Source: Tsuneonella dongtanensis
GTDB taxonomy: Bacteria; Pseudomonadota; Alphaproteobacteria; Sphingomonadales; Sphingomonadaceae
Direction: 5' to 3'
Assembly: GCF_001698205.1 (NCBI RefSeq)
Contig: NZ_CP016591.1
Span: 1,674,001-1,738,000 of the forward strand
DNA: 64,000 nucleotides
The position numbers and the translations under genes were made by a program. The notes under the pieces are model-generated. The model ran no database searches, was not told the DNA's origin, and saw only the letters and a list, made by a program, of their open reading frames with translations. The number at the start of each line of letters is the position of its first letter. The first letter of the stretch is position 1. Below, piece after piece: positions 54,282 to 62,410 of the stretch.

Positions 54282-55568
54282 TCATTGGAACGCTGCGGGC
54301 AACGCCAGCGAGATCGCGGGTACGTAGGTCACCAGCAGAAGCGCGGCGATGAGCGCGAAGTAGAATGGCCATATCGTCCGGATCGTCTTCTCGACGCTGA
54401 TGCCGCTCACCGCCGCGCCGACGAACAGCACCGATCCGACAGGTGGCGTCACGAGTCCGATACCGAGGTTGAGCATCATGATGATGCCGAAATGGACCGG
54501 ATCGATGCCCAGCGGGGCGACGATCGGAAGGAAGATCGGTGTCGTGATGACGATCAGCGGCGACATGTCCATGAAAGTGCCGAGCAACAGCAGCATCACG
54601 TTGATGATCAAGAGTACGAGAATCGGTTCGTTCGTGATCGAGCCGATAAGGCTGGCCATGCCCGAAGGGACTTCGAGGATCGCGAGGACATATCCGAAAC
54701 TGCTCGCCGCGCCGATGATGAGGAGGACCATGGCGGTAATCCGGACCGATGCCATCGCACTGTCCTGGAACTCACGCCAGCCGACCGTCCGATAGACCAG
54801 CACGCCGACCGCAATGGTGTAGATCACCGCGATCGCCGATGATTCGGTGGCGGTGAAGATCCCGCTCAGGATGCCGCCGATGATGATGATCGCCGTCATC
54901 AGGCCGGGCAGGGCATAGAGCGTTGCCTTCGCGAACGCCCGCCATCCGGGGAAGACGCCCGCCGGATAGCCGCGCGCCACTGCAACGCGCCAGGCCACGA
55001 ACATCAGCAACAATCCGGTGAGAATGCCCGGGAATACCCCGGCAAGGAACAGATCCGCGATCGACACGCCCGTCCCCGCGGAAGCCGCGTAGATGATCAT
55101 GTTGTGCGACGGCGGAATAAGCAGGCCGACGATCGCGGCGGTCACGTTCACGTTGGTCGCGTAATCGCGGTCGTAGCCTTTCTCTTGCATCATCGGGGAA
55201 ATGGTGGACCCCATCGCCGAGGCATTCGCGATCGGCGAACCGGACACCGCGCCGAACAGCATGGACGCACCGACGTTGACCTGTCCCAGGCCACCGCGCG
55301 CGCGCCCGAGCGAGGCTTCGGCAATGCTCACCAATTGGCCGGCTATGCCGGATCGGTACATGAGGTCGCCGGCAAAGATGAAGAAGGGGATCGCCAGCAG
55401 CGAGAACACGTTGATCCCGGCTGCAAGCCGCTGGAGCGATACTGCGAGGGGGATATCCAGCAGGACAAGCGCCGCGGCGGTCGACAGCAGCAACGCGAGT
55501 GCCACCGGGGTGCCGATCACGAGGAGCACCGCAAGGGCAAGCAGCAGGACGACGAGTGCCGGATCCAT
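54282..55568 (-). CDS. TRAP transporter large permease (DctM-like)
   Basis: 428 aa, about twelve membrane segments. Family blocks: AIPFFIFAGDLMYRSGIA, GAVSGSPIANASAMGSTISP, IPPSHNMIIYAASAGTGVS and the C-terminal TPPVGSVLFVGAAVSGI. Sodium-driven uptake of organic acids, delivered by a DctP-like binding protein. Start overlaps the DctQ-like stop by one base. In this locus the cargo is probably an unsaturated uronate or deoxy-keto sugar acid. Confidence 0.93.
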   Translation of the reverse strand: MDPALVVLLLALAVLLVIGTPVALALLLSTAAALVLLDIPLAVSLQRLAAGINVFSLLAIPFFIFAGDLMYRSGIAGQLVSIAEASLGRARGGLGQVNVGASMLFGAVSGSPIANASAMGSTISPMMQEKGYDRDYATNVNVTAAIVGLLIPPSHNMIIYAASAGTGVSIADLFLAGVFPGILTGLLLMFVAWRVAVARGYPAGVFPGWRAFAKATLYALPGLMTAIIIIGGILSGIFTATESSAIAVIYTIAVGVLVYRTVGWREFQDSAMASVRITAMVLLIIGAASSFGYVLAILEVPSGMASLIGSITNEPILVLLIINVMLLLLGTFMDMSPLIVITTPIFLPIVAPLGIDPVHFGIIMMLNLGIGLVTPPVGSVLFVGAAVSGISVEKTIRTIWPFYFALIAALLLVTYVPAISLALPAAFQ

Positions 55569-56119
55569 CAGCGGCCTCCCGCAGCGGAGATGGTAGTATT
55601 GTCCTGCGGCTCGACATGATCAGGGTCTTTATGCGCAGCGAAGCCCGGTCGCACGATCTCGCCGACCAGTCGCGTCGCAGAGAACAGGACTATGCAAGCC
55701 CCCGCTATCGGCAGGGGAAGATATGCCCATGCTCGCGACAGCGACAGCGACGGGATGGTGTGCGTTCGCACTGTCTCGGCCAGCTGGATTCCCCAGACCA
55801 CGAAGAGCACACCGGTCATCACAACAAGCGCCTCGACCACGATGCGCAGCCAGCGCGCCTGACGCTCGGGGAGGCGCGCCTGGAGGGCGGCGATGCGGAT
55901 GTGGAAGCCCTGCTGGAAGCCTGCCGCGGCTGCGAGCAGAGCGTACCAGAGCATGAGCAGCAAGGTGAGCTGTTCGGCCCAGCTCGGGCTGTTGTTGAGC
56001 ACATAGCGGGCAAAAACCTGCCATCCGACGATCGCCGTCATCAGGACAAGGCCGGCGCCTCCGATCCACATGAGGAATTGCGCCAGACGGTCGTTGAAGC
56101 GCGTCAGCCTTTCAAGCAC
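55568..56119 (-). CDS. TRAP transporter small permease (DctQ-like)
   Basis: 183 aa with four membrane helices. VGWQVFARYVLNNSPSWAEQLT is the diagnostic DctQ stretch. The GTG at 56119 (MLERLTRFNDRLAQF) is chosen as start; it overlaps the binding-protein stop by 8 nt. A longer start would lie inside the binding-protein gene. Confidence 0.9.
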   Translation of the reverse strand: MLERLTRFNDRLAQFLMWIGGAGLVLMTAIVGWQVFARYVLNNSPSWAEQLTLLLMLWYALLAAAAGFQQGFHIRIAALQARLPERQARWLRIVVEALVVMTGVLFVVWGIQLAETVRTHTIPSLSLSRAWAYLPLPIAGACIVLFSATRLVGEIVRPGFAAHKDPDHVEPQDNTTISAAGGR

Positions 56120-57101
56120 CCGACCCTCCCATTTCGCGGATCTGCGCGACAAGCGCCTTTTGTTCGGGCGAGGTCACGAATGCGTCCCAGACCGGTCGAA
56201 CGCGTTCGACGAAGGCGCCGATCTCGGCGATCTCGTTAACGGCCACACCCGACTTCTCGACGATGGCGCGCGACTTTCGAACCTGGGCGTCCCACAGTCC
56301 GCGCATCAGCGGCACCGATTCGATGGCGCTTTGCTGTACGATCGCTCGATCGTCCGGCGAGAGATCGTCCCACACCGCGCGCGACATCACGAGAATCTCA
56401 GGCGCGATCACGTGCCTGGTCAGGCTGAAGAAACGGGCCACCTCGTAATGGCGCGTGCTTTCGTAGCTGGGCCAGTTGTTCTCCGCGCCATCGATGACGC
56501 CCTGGACCAACGCCTGGTAAATCTCCCCGAGCGGCATGGGGGTCGGATTGGCACCGAGCGATTCAACCAAGTCGACATAGAGGTCGCTGTTCTGGACCCG
56601 CATCTTGAGGCCGCGCATATCGTCGGGCGTGCGGATCGGGCCGCGCACGTTGTAGAACGACCTCTCGCCGCTGTCATAGAAGCAAAGTCCAACCAGGCTA
56701 TGCGGCACGAGCGACTGGAGCACCTTTCGACCGGGCGCTCCGTCCATCGCACGGCGCATGTGGTCCTGGTCGTCGAACAGGAACGGCAGCGACGGGACGA
56801 GCGTCAGCGGTTCGATGCTGTTGAGCGGGGCCAGCGCGACGCGGTTGATGTCGATCCCGCCGAAGGTGGCCAGTTCCAGCGTATCGCGCTCGGCGCCCAG
56901 TTGGCCGCCCGGGTAGAGCTTGAGCGTCAAGCGGCCGTTGGAATAGTCCGCCATCCGGCGGCCCATATCGAGCAATGCTTGCGACGTGGGATACTCTTCG
57001 GGGTGGAACTCGGCGGCGCGCAGGGTCCGTCCTGCAGATCGATTGCATGCGCCCAGGGCGAGCGTGGCGACCGAGCCGACGATGAAACCGCGCCTTCTCA
57101 C
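56112..57101 (-). CDS. TRAP transporter solute-binding protein (DctP-like)
   Basis: 329 aa. Twin-arginine-like/lipobox N-terminus (RRRGFIVGSVATLALGAC, Cys19) suggests a membrane-tethered periplasmic lipoprotein. DctP signature: GRLTLKLYPGGQLGAERDTLE, MRVQNSDLYVDLVESLGANP and DGAENNWPSYEST. The conserved carboxylate-binding Arg is in the MRVQNS region. Starts at a GTG and is the first gene of the leftward operon; candidate operators lie 98 bp and about 240 bp upstream. Confidence 0.92.
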   Translation of the reverse strand: MRRRGFIVGSVATLALGACNRSAGRTLRAAEFHPEEYPTSQALLDMGRRMADYSNGRLTLKLYPGGQLGAERDTLELATFGGIDINRVALAPLNSIEPLTLVPSLPFLFDDQDHMRRAMDGAPGRKVLQSLVPHSLVGLCFYDSGERSFYNVRGPIRTPDDMRGLKMRVQNSDLYVDLVESLGANPTPMPLGEIYQALVQGVIDGAENNWPSYESTRHYEVARFFSLTRHVIAPEILVMSRAVWDDLSPDDRAIVQQSAIESVPLMRGLWDAQVRKSRAIVEKSGVAVNEIAEIGAFVERVRPVWDAFVTSPEQKALVAQIREMGGSGA

Positions 57102-57198
57102 AGCGTGACCAGCATTGTCCGGCGAGCAATCGCAAGTGCCAAGACGGTACCCTCTCCAGTCGCATCCGCTTTCGGATCGAAAACGGTATTGCACAGAA

Positions 57199-57212
57199 TG
57201 ACACCGGTTACC
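57199..57212. promoter_or_regulatory. LacI-type operator copy (dctP side)
   Basis: TGACACCGGTTACC, sharing the first ten bases with the perfect palindrome at 44586. It lies 98 bp upstream of the DctP-like GTG in the divergent region, where it could control the leftward operon. Confidence 0.55.
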
Positions 57213-57341
57213 AACAAAAAAGGGCAGGCTAACTCGGATTAGTGAGGATTGGGGCGCTATGCCACTCCTGCAATCCAGTTCGTCAAACCGGTGATCATAT
57301 ATTCGCAATCTTCCTAACACGGAGGATTGGGCGATTTGCCA

Positions 57342-57357
57342 TTGACACCGGTGTCTA
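57342..57357. promoter_or_regulatory. LacI-type operator copy (hydratase side)
   Basis: TTGACACCGGTGTCTA: the core GACACCGGTGTC is a perfect 12-bp palindrome, 11 bp before the hydratase ATG. The position suggests direct blocking of the rightward transcript. The rest of the 267-bp divergent region (57102-57368) also has a weak ACCGGT core at 57287-57292. Confidence 0.65.
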
Positions 57358-57368
57358 ACAGGGACACG

Positions 57369-58202
57369 ATGGCTCAAACATTCGGGGGTTGGGGATTGGC
57401 TGAGTTGAGCGAACTGGCGCGAATTGCGGCTGCCTTTGTGTCGGCCCGGCGCGAGGACGAGGTGCTCTCGCGCTATCCCGGCGCGCACCCGGAGTCCCTG
57501 GAAGAGGCCTATCGAATCCAGGATCTTGCGTTGTCCCTGTGGCCTGACCGGGTCGTGGGCTGGAAGCTCGGTCGGATCGCTGACGGCTTAGTCGATCGCT
57601 TCGGGGCTCAACGACTCGCGGGGCCGATCTTTAAAAGCCGTCTCGTTCGCAACGAGAGCGGTGCGATGGTCGACGTGCCGGTCCTGCGCGGCTTTGCGGC
57701 CGTGGAAGCAGAGATAATCCTGCGCGTTTCGCGACCGATCCATTCGGCGCTGTCTTTCGCCGAAGCGTCCGCGGCCATCGACGAGATACGCCTTGGTATC
57801 GAGGTAGCGAGCTCCCCTTTCTCCGGAATCAACGACGAGGGCCCGGCAGTTACGGCATCCGACTTCGGCAACAATTACGGGTTGGTCCTCGGGCCGGAGC
57901 TTTCGGGCTTTGCGCCGAACGAATTGTTGACCGCTCCGGTCGAACTCGCCGTCGATGGTGTGCAGGTAGGCGAGGGGCGGGCCTCGGACATGCTCGATGG
58001 TCCGATTGGCTCGCTGGCCTTCCTGACTTCGGTCCTGGAAGCCCGCGGCATTTCTCTGGAGGCGGGTTCGTGGATTTCGACCGGGGCGTTGACCGGGGTG
58101 CACACGGTCACGCCCGGCAGCGTCGTCACAGCGACACTTGCCGGATCCCATACGGTTTCATGCAGGACCGTCACCAGCGGCGAGCGGCCTCACGATGCTT
58201 GA
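57369..58202 (+). CDS. 2-keto-4-pentenoate hydratase (MhpD)-family protein
   Basis: 277 aa. The metal-site motif is AVEAEIILRVSRPI (Glu-x-Glu), with VGWKLG, EVASSPFSG and DFGNNYGLVLGP as further family blocks. Canonical members hydrate 2-keto-4-pentenoate from aromatic meta-cleavage. No aromatic genes are near; it lies under a LacI-type operator among uronate genes, so it may act as a hydratase or dehydratase on a 2-keto-3-deoxy acid. That role is a guess. Confidence 0.85.
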   Translation: MAQTFGGWGLAELSELARIAAAFVSARREDEVLSRYPGAHPESLEEAYRIQDLALSLWPDRVVGWKLGRIADGLVDRFGAQRLAGPIFKSRLVRNESGAMVDVPVLRGFAAVEAEIILRVSRPIHSALSFAEASAAIDEIRLGIEVASSPFSGINDEGPAVTASDFGNNYGLVLGPELSGFAPNELLTAPVELAVDGVQVGEGRASDMLDGPIGSLAFLTSVLEARGISLEAGSWISTGALTGVHTVTPGSVVTATLAGSHTVSCRTVTSGERPHDA

Positions 58203-58217
58203 CCTTGGCATTTCTTT

Positions 58218-58236
58218 AAATTGGTATGACAAAAAT
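58218..58236. promoter_or_regulatory. GntR-type site before TonB receptor 2
   Basis: AAATTGGTATGACAAAAAT. The 10-mer TTGGTATGAC recurs at 62296-62305. UxuR/ExuR-type FadR-GntR regulators of uronate genes recognise the related AAATTGGTATACCAATTT. Located 131 bp upstream of the receptor ATG. Confidence 0.5.
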
Positions 58237-58262
58237 AGCCACAATAGGAATGGTCTAGAGGT

Positions 58263-58291
58263 TTGACAAACAGGCATAGTCGAATTAGCTG
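58263..58291 (+). promoter_or_regulatory. possible promoter of TonB receptor 2
   Basis: TTGACA at 58263-58268 and a weak TTAGCT/TAGCTG -10 about 16-17 bp later, about 75 bp before the receptor ATG. Confidence 0.3.
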
Positions 58292-58366
58292 CAGGTACTA
58301 AGGCAACGCGCCCTGTGGCGCAGCTTGCAGCCCCGTCGAAGCGGGACCGCCAAATGGGAGGGAAAC

Positions 58367-61300
58367 ATGGCTCGTAGGAATCACAACGGCAGTGCGCGCG
58401 GGTCTGCTCGCCGCATGGGGTCGCTCTTGGTCGGGACGGCCATGGCCGGCTGCATGTTCGCATCCTCGGCGTTTGCGCAGGACGCGGCCGCGGGATCCGA
58501 CGATGACGGCGGCGAGGCTATCGTCGTCACTGGTATTCGCAGTTCGCTGCAAAGCGCGCTCGGAGAGAAGCGCAACGCGGACAACCTGGTAGAAGTGATC
58601 CAGGCGGAAGACATCGGCAAGCTGCCCGACCAGAACCTCGCGGAAGTGCTCGAGAACGTCACCGGCATCCAGATCACCAGGCAGGCGGGCGTCGGCAACT
58701 CGGTGCAGATTCGCGGCACCGATGCCAACCGCGTCGAGATCAACGGCGTGTCGACCGTGGGTTCGGGTTCCGGGCGCTCGGGCATCAGTTTCGAGGATCT
58801 TCCCGCTTCGCTCATTTCTTCGGTCGAGGTCGTCAAGGTTCCCGAGGCGAAGACCATCGAAGGTTCGGTGGGCGGCACAATCAACCTGCGCACCATCCGC
58901 CCGCTCAGCTTGCGTGAGCCTCTCGTGGCCGCCCGAGCCCAATGGGAGCGCAGCGACCTTGCGCAATCAACCTTGCCGCGACTGTCAGCGACGGTCGGCA
59001 ACCGGTTCGATACCGGCATCGGCGAAATCGGCATCGTCCTGAGCGGCAGCTATGCGCGGCAGGACGTCGCCCAGTTCGCCCCGCGCGTCGATCTCGACAA
59101 CCTGCGCAAGGCATCGACGGCCCCGAACTTGCCCGGCAGCAACGCCAACCAGCCATTCGATTACCTGCAAGTGCAGTTCCTTCAGCAGGAAACCAACAAT
59201 TACGAATACGAAACCTACAACGGTACGGCCGGCCTGGAATGGAAGCCAACCGACAGCCTGAAGCTGTACTTCGATGCGACGCTGAACAACCAGCAGCGCT
59301 CTCAGGAAAGCAATCGCGTGCAGGTGTCGGGAACATCGAACGCGGTCAACACGGCTTTCCACGAAGGTTTCCAGACCATCGACCTCGGCACCCTCATCGG
59401 TCCGAACGGTCCGATCGATCTCGGGACCGTGGAGGCCACGACGCACGGGACCATCGGCGTCGTGGGGGCGAGCGGCGGAACGCTCGATCCGAACCTGCGC
59501 ATGTCCAGCGACACCGGTTCGCGCGTGACGAAGAGCCGTGTCTACGACGTCGGCACCGAATGGGAAGGCGAAAAGCTGCGCGTCCGCGCCGAGCTTTCTC
59601 TGTCGACTTCCAATACGGTGAATCCGAACTTCTCGACGACGCTCGACTTCATCAACCCCAGGTCGGTCCAGCCGGTGTTCGGGCGGGGGACGCTGGACAA
59701 CGGATCGCCGGTGCGCTTCGACTTGCGCGACAATGTCGTCCAGTCCGGCATCGACACCTCGAGCCCGTTCGCCCCGACGACGGATGACCTGCTCAACCCG
59801 GCCAACTACCAGCTCAATCAGGTAGCGCAGGGCGCGAGCACGGCGAGAAACAAGGAAAGGGCCGCAAGGCTCGACTTTACCTACGACACGCTCGACCTCA
59901 ACCCGATCGTGCCGTCGATCGACTTCGGGTATCGCTGGAACGAGACGACCGCGATCAACAACGACATCTCGAACAACATCAGCCTGACCAGCAACTCAAC
60001 CGGCTCGGCGGGGCGCTTCAACCGTCCCGAGGGCAACCTGTTCTCGGATATCCTGATCAAGGCGCCGAGCAATTTCAACGCGGCCGACGGCCGCGAACTG
60101 TACTTCTCGGATTTCCTCATCATCGATGGCGGACTGTCGTTCCGCGACCCGGGCGCGGTGCTCGATGCGCTGAACGCCGCGATCACCGCCAGCAATACGG
60201 CCAATCCGCAATTTCCCGCGGTGCCGCTGTTGAGCGGCCCAACCGAGTCGGCGGCCGGGTTCTTCAGCGTGAAGGAACGCACCAACGCGCTCTACTTCCA
60301 GGCCAATCTCGATCTGGAGCCGATCGGAATCCCCGCGCGGGGCAACATCGGCGTGCGCTGGCTCACCACCACGCTGTCCTCGACGGGCAACAACATCAGC
60401 AACGGCGTGGCAGCCGGACAGACGACCAGCACCGCCAAGTACAGCTTCCTGTTGCCGCGGTTCAACCTGGTGCTGGAACCGGCGCGCAACGTCCTCCTCC
60501 GCGGAGGCATCGCGCGCGACATCCGCCGCCCGAACTTCGACGACCTGTCGACCTCGCGTTCGTATTCGACTTCTGCCGAAGCGATCGTGCAGGGCGGCAA
60601 CCCCAACCTGGTGCCGGAATCGGTCTATTCGTTCGACCTGTCGGGTGAGTGGTACTTTGCGCCGTCGAGCCTGCTGAGCCTCGGTTTCTTCCACAAGATC
60701 CGCAGCAACCTGTTCTCGCCCATCGTCGATTTCCCGACGCCCATCGGCTTCGTGAACGGCAACCCGCAGTATTCGATCGATCCTGCGTGTCCGGGCGGCG
60801 GCGTATTCAACCCGCTGGCCAACCGGAACATCAACAGCCAGACGCCGGGCAACGGCATCTGCGCGCCGCTCGGATCGACCTTCAACGTTGCTGGGACGAC
60901 CACCCAGACAGGCGTCGAAGCCGCATTCCAGTATGACCTGTCGCAGTTCGAGGACGCCCTCGGGTTCGCCTCGGGCTTCGGCTTCATCGGCAATTTCACC
61001 TACCAGAAGCCGGGTGGATCGGCGGAAACGTTCTACACCGGGCTGACCACGCGTAACCTGGACACGGGTCTGGGCTTCCCGGCCGGGTCGGTGCAAAGCA
61101 AGGTCACGCTGACGAGGCTGTCGAAGTACGCGTACAACACCACGCTGTTCTACGACAAGTACGGTCTCAACGCCCGCCTCCGCTACACTTGGCGCTCGTC
61201 CTACATCACGACCGAGCAGTTCCGCTGGAACCTGCCCGTCATCGCTGATGCGCGCGGGCAGCTCAATGCCAGCATCAACTACGACGTGACCCCGAACATC

Positions 61301-61432
61301 AACATCGGCGTGGAGGGCATCAACCTCCTGAGAGGTGACCAGCGGCTCTACTGCGTCAACAACAACGCGGTGCTGTGTTTCCAGGGTCTTACCGATCGGC
61401 GCATCACGGCGGGGCTCAGCATTAAACTGTGA
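58367..61432 (+). CDS. TonB-dependent receptor 2 of the polyuronate locus
   Basis: 1021-aa outer-membrane receptor. Signal peptide region GTAMAGCMFASSAFAQ. TonB-box-like EAIVVTGIRSSLQ is followed by the plug motifs EDIGKLPDQNLAEVLENVTG and QIRGTDANRVEINGV, typical of the large sphingomonad/Xanthomonas carbohydrate receptors. The barrel ends in ITAGLSIKL. GGGAGGG ribosome-binding site 5 nt before the ATG. Probably imports a second class of oligo-uronate. Confidence 0.93.
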   Translation: MARRNHNGSARGSARRMGSLLVGTAMAGCMFASSAFAQDAAAGSDDDGGEAIVVTGIRSSLQSALGEKRNADNLVEVIQAEDIGKLPDQNLAEVLENVTGIQITRQAGVGNSVQIRGTDANRVEINGVSTVGSGSGRSGISFEDLPASLISSVEVVKVPEAKTIEGSVGGTINLRTIRPLSLREPLVAARAQWERSDLAQSTLPRLSATVGNRFDTGIGEIGIVLSGSYARQDVAQFAPRVDLDNLRKASTAPNLPGSNANQPFDYLQVQFLQQETNNYEYETYNGTAGLEWKPTDSLKLYFDATLNNQQRSQESNRVQVSGTSNAVNTAFHEGFQTIDLGTLIGPNGPIDLGTVEATTHGTIGVVGASGGTLDPNLRMSSDTGSRVTKSRVYDVGTEWEGEKLRVRAELSLSTSNTVNPNFSTTLDFINPRSVQPVFGRGTLDNGSPVRFDLRDNVVQSGIDTSSPFAPTTDDLLNPANYQLNQVAQGASTARNKERAARLDFTYDTLDLNPIVPSIDFGYRWNETTAINNDISNNISLTSNSTGSAGRFNRPEGNLFSDILIKAPSNFNAADGRELYFSDFLIIDGGLSFRDPGAVLDALNAAITASNTANPQFPAVPLLSGPTESAAGFFSVKERTNALYFQANLDLEPIGIPARGNIGVRWLTTTLSSTGNNISNGVAAGQTTSTAKYSFLLPRFNLVLEPARNVLLRGGIARDIRRPNFDDLSTSRSYSTSAEAIVQGGNPNLVPESVYSFDLSGEWYFAPSSLLSLGFFHKIRSNLFSPIVDFPTPIGFVNGNPQYSIDPACPGGGVFNPLANRNINSQTPGNGICAPLGSTFNVAGTTTQTGVEAAFQYDLSQFEDALGFASGFGFIGNFTYQKPGGSAETFYTGLTTRNLDTGLGFPAGSVQSKVTLTRLSKYAYNTTLFYDKYGLNARLRYTWRSSYITTEQFRWNLPVIADARGQLNASINYDVTPNINIGVEGINLLRGDQRLYCVNNNAVLCFQGLTDRRITAGLSIKL

Positions 61433-61560
61433 CGACGTTGCTCGGTCGGCGGATGGGGGCGCCGGCCGGGCTTCTTGCTGTCCCCTGACGGCGGTGATGA
61501 CAAAAGCGGCGTCAGTGGGCTAGGCGAGTGGTCTGCAACACTATGGGGATCGTCACCAAC

Positions 61561-62295
61561 ATGGCAGAGCCACGCCTCTTTCAGAGCATCGCCGAGCGCA
61601 TAAGCGCGCTGATCGACGATGGCACCTTCCCGCCGGGATCGCGGCTTCCGGGCGAGCGCGAGCTTGCGGAGCGCTTCGATGTCAGTCGGGTGACCATTCG
61701 GGAAGCCGAGATCGCCCTCCAGGCCATCGGACGCATCGAGATCAAGACGGGCTCCGGTGTCTACGTCAGCGAGCGCAAGGGTGGTGTGCCGGGAGCGCTT
61801 CCGCAGGTCAGCCCGTTCGAGGTCACCGAAGCACGGTCGCTGGTCGAGGCGGAAGCGGCGGCGCTTGCCGCGAAACATATCGGTGCCGACGAGATCGCTC
61901 GCCTGGAAACTTTGATTGCGGCGATGGAATCGAGTGACGAGGAGGTCTCGACCGAGGCGGATCGCGAATTCCACGCGACCATTGCGAGGGCATCCGGAAA
62001 CGGGGCCCTGCTGCACCTCATCGAAACCCTTTGGCGCATGCGCGAGGACATCGTGCCGGTGAAGCGCGCTTACGAAGCCGTTTGCGACGACGATCCCAAG
62101 GCGCGGGCAAACGAGCACCGCGAAATTCTCGATGCGCTGCGCGCGCGCGATTGCGACCGGGCGCGATCTGCGATGCGCGCGCATTTTCATCGCCTCATTG
62201 CAGCGATGCTCGACGCCACCGAGCGCGAGGCACTCCGCGAGTTGCAGGAGCGCGTATCACAGAGCCGCGAACGTTTCCTCGCTGGCTCGGTGTGA
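61561..62295 (+). CDS. FadR/GntR family transcriptional regulator
   Basis: 244 aa if begun at MAEPRLFQSIAERI; an ATG at 61543 and a GTG at 61528 are alternatives. N-terminal winged helix: IDDGTFPPGSRLPGERELAE and FDVSRVTIREAEIALQ. The C-terminal FCD helical ligand domain has DREFHATIARASGNGALLHL (Asp and His metal ligands) and ANEHREILDAL. The group includes UxuR/ExuR uronate regulators. Likely controls receptor 2 and the PL6 gene via TTGGTATGAC sites. Confidence 0.9.
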   Translation: MAEPRLFQSIAERISALIDDGTFPPGSRLPGERELAERFDVSRVTIREAEIALQAIGRIEIKTGSGVYVSERKGGVPGALPQVSPFEVTEARSLVEAEAAALAAKHIGADEIARLETLIAAMESSDEEVSTEADREFHATIARASGNGALLHLIETLWRMREDIVPVKRAYEAVCDDDPKARANEHREILDALRARDCDRARSAMRAHFHRLIAAMLDATEREALRELQERVSQSRERFLAGSV

Positions 62296-62310
62296 TTGGT
62301 ATGACCGATT
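62295..62310. promoter_or_regulatory. GntR-type site between the regulator and the PL6 gene
   Basis: ATTGGTATGACCGATT, with GGT-ATG-ACC symmetry and near-symmetric AT-rich flanks. It begins at the last base of the GntR gene and lies about 100 bp before the PL6 start. Shares TTGGTATGAC with the site before receptor 2. The rest of the 115-bp gap contains a weaker ATTGGTTGAC at 62343. Confidence 0.55.
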
Positions 62311-62410
62311 GGACTGGCAATAATTCTGCTTAAGGTATTCGAGATTGGTTGACTCGATGCGTTTGCCTAGCTAATCGATATTTCGGTTCGGGATCGAGGG
62401 AGCGGCAACA

